A program made the translations under genes and the position numbers. The notes beneath the pieces were generated by a model that was not told the DNA's origin, ran no database searches, and was given only the letters and a program-made list of their open reading frames with translations. A stretch of 64,000 nucleotides of DNA from Branchiostoma floridae (lineage: Eukaryota; Chordata; Leptocardii; Amphioxiformes; Branchiostomatidae). Numbering within the stretch: the stretch's first letter is position 1; every line of letters begins with the position of its first letter. Location: positions 18,213,041-18,277,040 of the forward strand of contig NC_049981.1 in the NCBI RefSeq assembly GCF_000003815.2, written 5' to 3'. Shown in pieces: positions 1 to 15,900 of this stretch.

Positions 1-476
1 TACTTGATCCCGGTTTTGGTTGCCCTCGGGTAGCAGAAAGGACTGCATTTGTTAGGACATGATGATGCCATCTCTGATTGCCTGTCTATGCAGCACATGT
101 AGAAATGAGAAAAAAATTCTACATTGGTGTATGGTTAAAAATGCTCCTGCAGTTCCAGGATAATCCACTAGGGGCACCAAACATACAGTGCTTCTTCCTG
201 ACATCAAAAACTGTTTGTCTTATAAGAATCAAGATCACAGCATGTCCAGGAGAATATGATATACAAAAACTGTAAGTTCTGCTGCAGTACCAAGGGAATT
301 TGTCAGCCCACATTTGATCTTGACCTTCGTCTTTTCAAGACCAACCAATATACCAAATACTGTCACAGTTCATCCTCAAATGTCCAGAAGCACAAAGACA
401 CAGACACACCAGAAATAATACCTCCATTTTCATGGAGGTAATGCTATTTTTTTCTTTTTTACTCCTCTCTATCCAG

Positions 477-2612
<2,136 letters not shown>

Positions 2613-3050
2613 AACATGGACATTTTAGTAGCTGAAAGAGGTAGAAAAGTCTGCTCATGGTTACTATAGTCTGGTAGATAGCGTGCATGATACAAGACAT
2701 TGTCAAGTCTGTTGCGACTCTTATTATCAATGAGAAATACATACTGCTATTATGATGTAATGAATTTATGACAGATATTGCTTGCCTATCCTGTCGTAAA
2801 ACAGAAAACTGTATTTCCTGCTATGCATGTGTGTACTAAAAGGCTGAATACTAAAAGTAATGAATGTCACTCAAAATGTCTGGAACTAAATATCCGTTTT
2901 TATCCAGTTGTATAAATTGAATTGTATTTGAATATGATTGAGCCAGGAGTTCCTGATGACCAAGTTGAATACATGTACATGTGGGCGGATCTCCTTGTGT
3001 CGAGAAGTTGTGATAGATCTGTATGGCCGCAGGACGCAGAATTTGCAAAA

Positions 3051-3056
3051 AATAAA
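3051..3056 (+). promoter_or_regulatory. RABGGTB poly(A) signal
   Basis: Canonical AATAAA about 440 bp after the stop codon and about 190 bp from the opposing PSAP poly(A) signal, so the two 3' ends nearly meet. Confidence 0.5.
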
Positions 3057-3241
3057 ATCAAAGCAGAGCCTAACCTCTGCTTTCATCCCAAACCTGTGTG
3101 CACTCTGTCACAGTTACACATTTCATTGGTCTTATGATTTTTTTGTCAGCCTCAAACTTGTATTTACTCACAATGAACTAGTCTGCTGCAATCTGATGTG
3201 CACATTTAATTAAAGACACTGAATATGGAAGGTCTTCCTGG

Positions 3242-3247
3242 TTTATT
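3242..3247 (-). promoter_or_regulatory. PSAP poly(A) signal
   Basis: TTTATT on the + strand, which is AATAAA on the minus strand, about 720 bp downstream of the PSAP stop. This implies a 3' UTR covering about 3220-3964, in which I see no coding sequence. Confidence 0.45.
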
Positions 3248-3964
3248 CATTCCAAAAGTCAGGATACAAACATTTACATCTTTGGAGCAGTGAAATGAAA
3301 AGTTGCAACCTTAAGATTTCTTTACCAGGAGCTCTATATTTGTTGACAGATCCAAACTGCAGATACAGTATTACAACATAATTCTGATAATTCAGATCTT
3401 GAGTGGTACAAATTTAAGGAGTTCTCTTAACACTGCAATCACAAACAAGACTATATCCATAAGCAATATATCCAGATGGCATTATACTATTTATAGCCAA
3501 AAAAATCTACAACACTCCACATACATCTTATATTAGTATTCCTTCACTATTACAGATGAATGACTTTTACATCTATGTATATTGTTAAGCTAGCTGATTG
3601 TCTATATCTGCTACTACTATAATTCATAAATCAGTTAAAAGCAGACAACCTGGAAAAAACTAGAAGTGGCAAGAGAAGTGGTGATGTGAAGTGTTTGATC
3701 TTTAAGTTGTCAAGAGGGCTGTTCTAGTCTGGCTTATTCTGCATTTCCATGGGTTTCTGGTACATTTTCATATATAATTCTATAACAACTTTTAATTTTT
3801 TATTTGTCATTGACAGTTCTTTTACAATATTATATGAAACACAAGATACTCCTGGAGCTTCACTAGATTGTATTGACAGATGCAGAAATATTAATATGAG
3901 CAAGCATTGCATTGATGATTAGGTTGTGGCTGGATTTCTGTCACCAGCACAGGAGGTCTGATGG

Positions 3965-6900
3965 TTAGTTCCACCAGTGGGTCTTGCAATGTTCCACAGC
4001 CTGAAAGAAATAACACACATGTAACAGCAGAACATATTATTAAGTTCAATCTAAAGTAGGGCTCTAAAGCCTCCTGGACCTGTTCCTCCTAGCCTGAGTG
4101 TAATCCTAGTCTGTTTACCGTGGCTCCCCTACAAAAATGTACTCTTCCCTTGTAAGTTAACGAACACTCGGGCTACGTCCCTCCATCCTAGAACAGAAAT
4201 TTTCTTGTTGTGATGGACAAAAATTCACCTGTTTCTGTAGCAGGGCATATGTTTAAAAGAAGGGGTTGTTAGACCTTCCCCTTTAACATACTTGAGGCAC
4301 CTCCTCAAACAAGGGACCCAAATTTTACATCCTTTACAAAAGATGGTGCAGCCCCCACTAAGATGTTTTGACCATGGGACAGTTACCAACTTCTTGTAGG
4401 AACCAGGAGATCAACTGTGAGAGCTGCTAACAGTTGAGCCACAGGGACATCCCTTTCAAGTCCCATGACCAGTCTAAGTAGACAGATTTGACTGTATTGT
4501 ATATTGTATTCCGATGAACAGACTTACATTACAGGCCTTGGCTTGCTCCATCCCACTGCACCAGTAGCCAGGCCCCAGGCTGCACAGGCTGTCCTCGCTG
4601 TCACACGCTCCAACCTTCTGTAGCAACACAAGGAAAGGGGGCATGTCAGCTCAACCATTTCTACTACCATGCAAACCACTTGTATCTAAACATTTCATCA
4701 TGACAACTGACAATGAATGCATGGTCTTCTTTCACGTTCACAAGTTAGACGTACAAACACGATAGTCTTGCATTTTTCTTACCGTGCAGACAAAGTCTGG
4801 GTCCAGAGCCTGCTCCATGAGCTCTGCGATGGCATCACCATACTGCTCTACCACAGTATGACACTGTGGGGGTAGTCATATAGAACACAACATTATTTCA
4901 TGAAGCAAATAACTGCAGATGTATGTCAAGACATAGGCTGAAAATAGTTCAAAATAATACAATAAAACAATATCTCGAATATTGTGTTCTTGTAACAACT
5001 GTTACAGGACCCCCATTGTACACCCATTCCAGGTGCAGCCCTAACCGAGATGCCCTTCCCAGGATTTGAACCAGGGTCTCCCAGTTACCAACTAATTGGA
5101 ACCAGGAGCTATGAGGCTGCTTCCAACTGAGCTACAGGGACATCTCAAACATTTTCAACGGCAACATACCAACAAGAAAAGCATATGGAACAACTCTCAC
5201 CTCTGTCTTGATGCTTGAAGGCAGGAAGTTGCAGATCTTGTCCACCACTGCCTTGATGTCTGCCTTTGTGGAGTTCTCCAGCAGCAAACTGTCTGCATAC
5301 TGTACCAGGATCTTACACACAGGGCACAGCTCTGATCCCATACCTGATGGGGAACAAAGAAATAGTCACATCTTCATGCACCTGAGTTACCAACCAAGAC
5401 TTGGGGTGTAAACAATATTTTTTTCCTATTGTAATACTATTGTATCATACCTACCCTTCAGAAGCCTGAAAGAGTTGGAGTTGTCGCACAGGCCGATGGT
5501 GGAACAGATGCGCTGAGGGTCTAGCTCCAGCTTCAGAAGCTGGACGACAGCAGGGCCATACTCGTTCACAAAGTCTGTGCACTCATCACGAATGGTGTCG
5601 GGGAAGTGGCTGCATACCTTGTCCAGTGCATCAGTGATCTCTTTCTGATTACAAAAAATAGAAAATTTTTGCATGCAGTGTTAGACAAGGTTTGTGAGGT
5701 TATACAGCTAATTCCCATGTAATCTACTAGAGAATGAAATTTGCATCTACTGTATGTAAGCATGCGCTACATGTGCTACATACTATTGTACAGTATCAAG
5801 TCATCAAAATCCAATTAGTATAACCTGAAACATTTGAGTTGCTCACAATGAGCCTTGTTTCGTGGCGATTGAAGTGAAAAATGTCACACAAGTAGAGAAC
5901 TAAATCTTGATACAAATAATCAGAAAAGTTCTCACCTCAGTGGAGTTAGCACTCAGTTCTTCATCCACAATCTGCATGACAAACTCACAGATGATACATC
6001 CCACAGACTGTCCCACCTTCTCTGTTTGGACCACCTTCTTGGCAGGCTTCAGCTTAGCCATACTCAGCGCCTTCAGGGAGGGGCAGAAGCCAACAGCCTG
6101 GCACACCTTCTCTGGGTCCTGTCAAATAGCATCCTGTTAATACTAGTTCACCTTTATCTGTGGGGTAACCTATATCATATACAAAGTAAAATAGCTACTA
6201 TATGTTTCAAATAATGAAACAATGACAGTGCTCATACACAGTTGTATGCATTGATTAGTGAATGAGAAAAGAAATCCACACACCAGTTCCTGCTCCAAGA
6301 GGTTGAAGATGATTGGTCCATACTGGTCCATCAGGCTGTCACACTGTAGACATACAACAACAACAATCATTAACTTTTAAAATGGCAAATCAGTTTAAAG
6401 TCCAAAATTCTTTAAGGACAAAGGTGAACACCTGGGGAATTCAACAATCCATAAAAAGCACTGTCTTTTTGGTCAAAAGCTTATTTCAGCAAGATGTCTA
6501 GTTTCCCTTGCTACACAAAAATACATCAATCAATTGATGAAGGTACTGTACAGGAAGGCAAAAAGTGTCTGCTGCAGAATTCACAGTCAATTGGTATGCT
6601 AAATCCTACTTTTAACAACTTACCTCTGCCTCCAAACCACCAAGAAGGGTGCAGAAGTCATCCTTCAGAAGTTTGATAAGCTCTGCCTGGAAAAAGTACA
6701 GAGAAGCATGTCTGTATGATTTTACAGAATCCTCTTATAAAATATCTAACATTGCAAAAGTCATATCAATGAACATTCCATATTTCAAAAGTTAGAGTAA
6801 GTGATATTCAAAAGCACCAAGAAAAAAATGTCAATCAGAAAAATCTTTATTTCTACTCCATAGTATGTTTTTCAATGCATTTTTGCATGTGAATAATTTT

Positions 6901-9900
6901 CTTAAATATTCTTAATGCAACTGAAAGATGTGTGCAAACCTACCTGTGTGGCGTTGTCTGAAATATAGTCCTGGGCCTTCTGCATGACTTCCTCACAGTC
7001 ATCACAAATGCTGTTTGGTCCCTTCTGCATCTGTACCCAAAGTTAACAGCTTTGAACAATCGGGTGGTCAAACAGTGCAAGTACTACCCAGGAGACTCTT
7101 GTTATTATGTCAACATACTTGTACATAAAATATACTTGAACATTGGATAGTATTCACAAGTATGATTTCAGAAATCACAAACTTAACATGCTACTACACA
7201 CTCAGGTACAATGTGCATTTTGGAGAATACATAACAGTTCAGCTGACAACAACAAATGTAGTTTGACCCACCTCTTGCAGCTTTGCGATGAAGTCAGATG
7301 TAGGACACAGCTTTATGGCTTTGCATACGGCATCAGGATCCTATAGGATAGATAAAGAGGAGTGGTCTTGTGGCTAGGTGTGTGCATCAATCTAAAGATT
7401 CTGGGTTTGAATCCCTGGCAGGCCCCAATGTTGTGCCCTGGGGAAAGGCACTTTACACTTGTTTTTTTCTACTCTAGACTCAGGTGAACAGTGTACCTAG
7501 CTTTATCAAATGCGCTTGTACAATGTAACGTTTCATGTGAATAATCACAACATGATGTTCAAAATGGCAGCACCTGCTGCATTTTAGTTTTACAGTGCCA
7601 GAATGCCCTTGTTGGATTATTTCGCCAAAATCTAAAGAAAAAAAGAGAAAGAAGCCCTACTTATTGGCCCCAATATTTCCAGAACCATGTCCAGAAACAC
7701 AACATTTTACCCTAGGCCTTACAGATTGAGGTTGAGATCTTCCGACTTACCAACTTTGACTCTAGCAACTGGAAAATGACTGGTCCAAATGTGTCCATGG
7801 TACTGTTGCACTGAGGAGCAACAAAAAACAGCATATCTGATTATATTTGCTTCACAAATGTACTACTTTTTTTACAAATATACACTTAGGCCACAGCAAG
7901 TGAATTTCATGAATGGCATTAGTGCCGGAATCGATTTTTGCATAATATCATATAAAGAAGAAAAGAATTTGGTTGCACCCCAGATGATCAATATGAAATT
8001 CCCAAATCTTCTGACTTAGAGGTGTTGGTCATCAAGCATCGAGGGACCTTACAGCCTGCTAGAAGTAGAGTTAGTCAATTAACTGATGTCCAGCTAGTAT
8101 ATGACACAATGGCTTACCTCTGCAGCCAGACCACCAAGCTTTTCACACAGATGTACCTTCAGATAATCTATCACCTCTGCCTGTGGAAAATAAAAAAACA
8201 TATTTGGGAGCTTGAGCATTTTAATTCAATTCAGCAATTTTTTTTCAAAATACACTATTATTGATGAGGCCTCCTTTCAAGTAGACACCAATAGCTGTGC
8301 AACATTACAGCAACCAACATTGCAATTATGTGACAGTTGATTTCATAATAAGAATGTGATCCATGATATAAAAAGTATGGTTTTAAAAGAGAGAGAAAAT
8401 TCATCCTTTTGCTTCTTCAGGCCACACCAATTTAATTTCTTGGTTCACGGATTTTTTCATAGAAAATATGGAGCGAGAGGGCGAAATAAAAATAAAAATT
8501 GTATAATGGTTGTGGTAAAGATAAGGGCTAATCCAAAACATCAGCTTGAAAAAGGTACAAAAACACTATTACTGTACAGTAACAGCACCTGTTCATTGAA
8601 AATTACAAAAGTAGTGTCAGTTTTTATGTTTGCCCCATTCTTCATGAATGAAAAATATAACTGCAATAATAATACCCACATATTAAGGAGCTTATAATGT
8701 AAAGGCCAATTTGCTACACCAGAAAGTTGGTGAATAGTTTCCTTAATGGTGTAAATTTGCTGAGTGGTAATTTTTATTTTTTATTTTTTTTCCAAAAAAT
8801 TGGAGCGAGCGAATCCGTGCACCAAGAAATTAAATCGGTGTGGCCTCATTGAGCAAACGGTCATAGCCTCTAATTGAATGGGGGATATGAGACATTGAAT
8901 CAGATATGAAATACACACAGAACCATAAGATAATAATGTATAACAAACCTACCTCACTCTTGTTGTTTTTGATCAAGGCCTGAACCTCTGTCATGACCAG
9001 TTTGCAGTCATCACACAAGTCATTTGGCTGCTGTGGAAAACCCAATGATGATCATCAGTCAATTCCAAATTCAAAAGAGAGTACTGAATGTTCTTTTTAT
9101 TTTTTTCTGAGGACATGACATTTTTCAACTTCTGTCAGATTTTGCATTGAAATGTGTGTTTTCTCAGGTGAATATAACATGCAACATGGTATCAAACATC
9201 ACCCTCGGTCCCAGCCCTCCAGCAGGTCAGAATGCCCTACAGCCTTCAGCAGCCGGGCGCTCTGAAGCGTGGTTGGGCTGGTACCTCAGATGATACAGAC
9301 TGCAACGAGTTGTATTCTCTATGAACCATCCATGTGACCAAAACAACAAACTCACCTGTTTGACTGGCTTGATTGGCTTCTGCACCAAGGCAATGGTAGC
9401 ATTCTTACACAGGCCGATGGCCTTACAGATCTTGTCAGGATCCTATAAAGATATTAGAGAAAAAATTCCATTGATGGCATGGGTATTGGCAGGAACATCT
9501 ATCTATAGACAAAAAAGTTTACTTGACATGAGGCACATAAATACCTCTGAATGAGTAAGGCCATGTTGATATATACATCATTGGGCTGACATCTGCACAT
9601 ACATCAACTTTTTTCCAACAGAATATTTCTACAATATTGTAAATTGTACAAATCAGATATATTCTGTTAACTGCAAAAAAGATGAGAAAACGGAGACTAC
9701 TGACTAATTTTCAGACTTACAATTTTCTGCTCCAGCAGCTTGTACACGATAGGCCCATAAGTGTCCATAGTAGTGTTGCACTGTGGACAAAAATACACCA
9801 AAGTCAATGCTGACATCAGACAATAGACAATCTGTGAAAATAAAATCACATGACATGTGTATTTTACAACCAAAGCAGAAGGCTAAAAAGAAACTGCAAA

Positions 9901-12900
9901 CACATCTCCTTAATAAAAAAAAAAAAAATTAAAAGCAATAAAGCATGAAAAACCAAGTACAATGTATTTGAATTACCTCCTGTTATTGCAAAATAAATGG
10001 GAGAGATCAAAAGAAAATTATTTAATGATCATTTGTTTGGTGAAATAGTAAAATTATGGCAAATCAAAAAAGTAATTTAAAACATTGTGAACTGATCATC
10101 AGGCAATTGTATCAATGACCAAGCCACAGTTGATTACATAGGCGGGTCAATTACAATCATTACGAACATAGTGCAAAAAAACGAACTTTATCATTAGCGT
10201 GAAAACGTTTCTGTAACAGTAACAGTGACAGTATCATTAACTTACAGCAGCTGCAAGGGCACCCAACTGTTCGCACAGATGCACTTTCAAGAAGTCAATA
10301 ACCTCTGGCTGTAAAAAGAAGAAAACAGTTGGAAAAATGGCTAGATAATAGGATCTCTTAAGAAAAACAGAAAAGTATTCAATACAAAAGTTATCGTCAA
10401 CCAATATAAGTTTTACAAATGGTTAGACGTTTCAGACAGCATCTGCTGGTACATAACCACCCACAATGTGAAGACAATGCAATTGCAAGATGGTCAAGAC
10501 ATGACACGATCGTACACTAATAAACTGTTGTTTGAGTACAGAGCTAATGTTGTCTTGCAGAAGTGGTTGGGCAGTGTCCAAAGTGTGGAAAGTTCGACAT
10601 GTAAACAGTAGCTGTTGGATTCCCAGTTCTGTTCAGTTACTCAGATGAAAGATAGGAGATATTTTCTAAAATGTCTGACTGTATCTCATTTCCTGAATGT
10701 CTACCTTTTGTCAAGAAAATTTTGGAGACCCCACATGACTGAGACAATAATTTACAAAGGTATTTACAAAGGTATGCATGTACAGGGCTCGAAATAGTGC
10801 ACCCAAAATTGGAGCTGTGCACCCAATTATTTTCTGTGGGTGCACCCTGTGCATACATTTATGTATGTAAAGATATCAAAGTATACTAGTATCTATACAT
10901 CATATTCTTGACATCTAAGTGTTAGCAAGATAATAAAAATGTCTGTCATGGTACTTGTTTAAGATTGATAGCTTTTAAGTAAGTTTTGTTATTAGGTTAT
11001 TACTTAAAGTTAAGTGGTGCACCCAAAATTTTTTTGGTGCACCCAATTTTTAAAGCTGGGTGCACTAGTGCACTTTATCCCAAAAATGAATTTCGAGCCC
11101 TGATGTAGGATAAGAACAAACCTCTGTTGAGTTCTTGTCCACCAGATCTTTGGCCTTGCCCACAACAAGTTCACACTCTGGACAAAGATCTATGAACTAC
11201 AGAAAAGGAGAAGAAAACCTTCTTAGTAAGCAGACTATTGAAAGAATATGATTTAACGCATGCCATACTATCAGCTAGAGTACCAACTGCAATGATGTCA
11301 ACTTATATTGCTATTGCAGTGCATGGAAAATTCGGAGGTTAATGCTAATGAGGTTCCTTACATTTCAAATATGCCATTGTCAGCTTTGTAGCTGTCAAAC
11401 ATATCTTGTACAAGTATGTACTTTACCTTATCTTGAGCAGGTTTTTTGGGCAGGGCCTTGCCTTCTTGGCACAGTTTCAGAGCTTGGCATACTGCTTTAG
11501 GGTCCTGTTCACGAAAAAAACAAGATAAGCATGAAAGCTCATCTGTGTTCAACTTGGTATATTCCATGACGAAGTCAAATGTAGCTCACCTCAAACTTTC
11601 AACTGGCTCTTCCGTTGACCTACTTCAGGAATAATGTTGATTCAATTACTCAGAGCATCTGACCTTAGTGACTCATGACTTGAGTAATAAATCTTAATTG
11701 CCCAGCAAGCAATATTGGCCTCAATCTTGGTCGAGTGTCCAATTGTGGGGGGCAATTACAACTCATTCCTTGAGCTGTGTGTCCCTTTGGTCACATGCTC
11801 AGAGTAATTGAATCTACAACACTCCTGAAGAAGGTCGACATAATAAGGACTGAAAATTTGAGACAAACTACATTTGCATGTGTTGAACAACAGTATCCAA
11901 CTTAATCTCAGACCAACATTATTGCACCTGAGCCAAGAAAGTGACTAAATTGTTAGGATATTTGAAAACAACAGCCACTGGAAAAGACATTGTTGACATT
12001 CCTTACTAGTTCAGACTTCAGGAGTTGTATGACTTCAGGGCCGTATGTCTCCACCAGGGTCTTGCACTGTTTGGAAAACAAGAAAATTAATCAAAACCAG
12101 AATAAACACCCCTCCAAACTACTTAACTAAGTATGGATTTTGAAATATTTACAGTCTTTTTTATATATACAATTTTCATGCTTTTTTAAGGCAGACTCAA
12201 CTCCTTGACTAACTGTGGATCTTTAAATGCTTAATGATTTTTTTAGGTTTAACATACATTGGCATAATACCGGCCGTAAGACTTATACCGGCCGATAAAA
12301 AATAATGGAATTTAAAGAGATCTACACATGCAACAATAGTTATTTCTGAGGTATGCACACTTCAGACATCTAGGTGTCCAATACATCTTTTACAAAGCAT
12401 CGATTACAATGCATTCGAAGACAACAAGGCCAAAAGTTTTCAGTATCTTTTTCGGGGTAGGCAGCTCATTGTGGGACGAACACACTGTCACATTCATTGC
12501 CAGATTTGTAGATCATAATTACACATGCTCACGGCACAAGACGAACATGATTCAACAGCAATCTTGAATTTCTGTTGGTGACCTACAACTCATGTAAAAG
12601 TGTGAAGAACCGTTGCATAATAGCCCGGATCTACGACTGAATGGGCAAAATTGAACGTACGCAGCCATTTTCCCGCCATTTTTATATCTACGCTAGCAGT
12701 AAAGTGTTACGTCACAGCGGTTGTGACGGGCAAAAGTTAAATGAAAATTCTTGACAGTATACGTCCGTTTTCTCATGACATTTTGTTTGCTCATGCAGGT
12801 TTATGTTTTATGCATTTACTAACATAAAAGGAAGGAACATGGAGGGTGTATAAAGGTACATAGCGACAGTTAATTGTGCCATGTTTCTTCCGGCCGGTAT

Positions 12901-15900
12901 TCTGTACCCCCTCCCAACCACGCGCCCGTTCTCCGTGTAATTCCGCGGCGTGTAACAATTACGATATTACGCTTTTAGCAGGACAAGAGTGGCAGAAAAG
13001 TTACACAGAAGATGTGTATTTTGAAAAGAAAACTGCTGAATTGATTTGAAGGGTAAGCTATAACAGCAACATGTAACTGGAGAAAATGATGCGTTGACAA
13101 TTTGTCAAATCAGTATGGCTAGAGAAATCGTCGTAAACGTGCCGGTATTATGATCAGTGTTTCCGCCAGACCTCAGCTGGGAGGCCGTCCACCTTGGGGC
13201 GCGAAAACCGCGAAAATTCAATTTAATTGTAAAACCGCGAAAATTCAATTCAATTGTAACGGTTAACTGTCGCAAGAAAAAACAAAACAACTAACGTCCG
13301 ATAAAGTTCAGTGCCGTAACAACAAGGATGTTTTGATAATGTGCTGCGTACCGGTATGCCGCACCGAACGGGTACTACTACTTTTAAAAAGTTCCAGAAA
13401 CGGTTCTTGGACTTTCAAAAAAGAAATAACATTTGTATATATTGTATTTTATGTTGTGATATACTTATAAATCATCTAAAACCTTCCATAGATCGAGAAA
13501 TTTGCGTTCAGAAATGACAAAAAACATCGTCTATCCTATATCAGCGGCAATGAGCGTAATGGCGGCCGAAATCCCGCAATCTCCCATGGTGACTTCTCGC
13601 GAGATCTGGAAAAGCTAGCGACGTCATGGGAAACTAGCGCTGTGATTGGCCAGGATAAACAACAAGCTCTCGAGCGCCATTTTGAGCATATTTATCCCGA
13701 AAATTTCTGCCGTTCTCCGTTTTCGGAGATTTTGCGGACTCAAAACTCATATCAAAAGGAACCAAAGTTATACTTGATGTTTTTTACGTCCAGCACCTCT
13801 TATGTGAACACTTTATTTTTCCGCTGTGTTGCCGATAATGAACTTGAACGAGGTCGGGGTTTTCCCGTGCCGAGCACCCGGGCCGGTGGGCACATGTTTC
13901 TGATTGTGATTGTATGCGAAAGGCCGCCGACACACATTGTCAACAACCATAACAATAGCAAAACAAACAGTGAGCGGCTTTCTGACTGTGGACAGCGTCC
14001 CCTAAGCCTCTAGCTTCAATACAAAACACAAAACTGCGGTTTACATTTATCGACTTTGTACAGATTTCTCGGCAAAATGTGGGTCGCAATTTTTTCATGA
14101 GGACGGCCTCCGGTTGCGTTCAAGCCGTCGAAACGAAATGAGAGCGTCATTGGACGGGTGGACGCCCCTCTGGCGGAAACACTGATTATGATAATAGATG
14201 TTACAGTTTTCATGATTTTTTTAACACAAACTCATCATGTCTGTAATATTAGCAACCTTGGCTTAGGCCACAGCAAGTTTTATGGATGACAACCTCTGCA
14301 GACTGCAAAAATAGTGCGATAGGGCAAAAAAAAACAAGATGGGTGAAAAAATACAAGATGGCTACATTTTCAAAAATAGGCATCATAAAGTGTGATGAAT
14401 GTTGTAACAAGACTTAAAGGGACCAAACATGTTAACAGAGCCAACAATACAATCATTCCTGTATTCAAGACATGAACTGGTGTGGTAAAAGTGACACTAG
14501 TGTGCTAGACTGGCATCACCAACAAAGTTGGTAACCACACTCGTGGCTTCCATATTGGAGTCACTTTTACAACTATCCAATAAGTTTCATTTCTACAACT
14601 ACAGTCCTGGGCACCTCGCATGTGCCACTTCTACAAGTACAATTATTAGGCTACAACACAACATATTTGCTCATTTTGGTACTTTATCGTCATGTTGACC
14701 ATCCTTGCAGAAGAAAAAAATCTCGTTTTTTTTTCTGAAATCAGGCGAAAATTAATGCGGACGCTGATGTCTTCCATAAAATTTACATGCTGTGGCCTTA
14801 TGGCAGAATATAGTGTGCCTGACAAAACCTAAACAAAGTTAGGTAACAAAAAAAAATTGGGGGCCAATTAGAAAAAAACTGTCTTATGTGTTGAACTTGG
14901 CCTTTGCGATCGCCCTGCATTTACATGTATGCTGAAAATATTCAACTGAAGGATATGCAGTTCATTACAGTTGGAATTCTGAAAAAAAACGTTGGCTGAT
15001 TATTTACCAGTACTTCTCCTTCATCCATTGCATTTGAAAACAGGTTATTTAGGGCTGTCAAGTGGTAGACAGTAGTCTTGGAATGCAATATTTTCCAAAT
15101 GTTACAGTTTGGAACCACCATCAAATGACTTGATAGCCCAATACACCCCTTTTAAAATACAACGGATATAGGCTATCTCATGAATAAAGATGTTATTATA
15201 ATACATTGATAAATAGTATATTGGAACATAAACCCCCCTTCTGCAGATTACGGCTCCTTTAAGATGTGAAGTGTTACTGACCGTATCCTTCAATGCATCT
15301 GGCAGGACAGTACAGGCATTCTCCAGCACTTCAAGAATCTCTTCCTAAAAGAAAAAAACAAAATGAAGTTGGCTTCAGTTTGTCATGATGTTTGATGAAT
15401 ATACCATGATTAAATGAATGTAGTTTTTTCCTATTTCATCACTTCACTAAAGCCACAAGTTCCAACAACCATTGCAAGAGTGGGGTCCTGTGGTTAAACG
15501 AGAGGGTGTTTTGCCCATGACCAAGAGGTCCTGCGTTCAAATCCATTTGGTATGATGTGTTGCCAATCCCTTTTTAAATACGCGATACTTAGGGATACCA
15601 AGTTGACAGACTGTAGCTTCAAACTGCAATATTTTCATGGCAATTTGAAACCACTGTCTGTCAACTTGACAACCCTAAATACCAGTGTTTTTAAAGCACA
15701 GGATAGATCTATAACTTGCCCTGCAGATAAAGGTGTACTGGATTTACATCCAATACATTACAAAAAAAAGAAGCAGCTATTGAACAATATGTACCTCTGT
15801 GGCATTTAGGCTCACGACCAATCTGGCCAACCCAACAACTTCTTCACAGGTGTCGCAGACAGCATCGCTCTGTGGTAAAGATGAACAGGAGACATTTGAG

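Noticed and set aside
13642-14013. 123-codon frame as a transposase for the nested element
   Set aside because: No DDE or hAT dimerisation motif is visible and the element is only 1030 bp; it is treated as non-autonomous.
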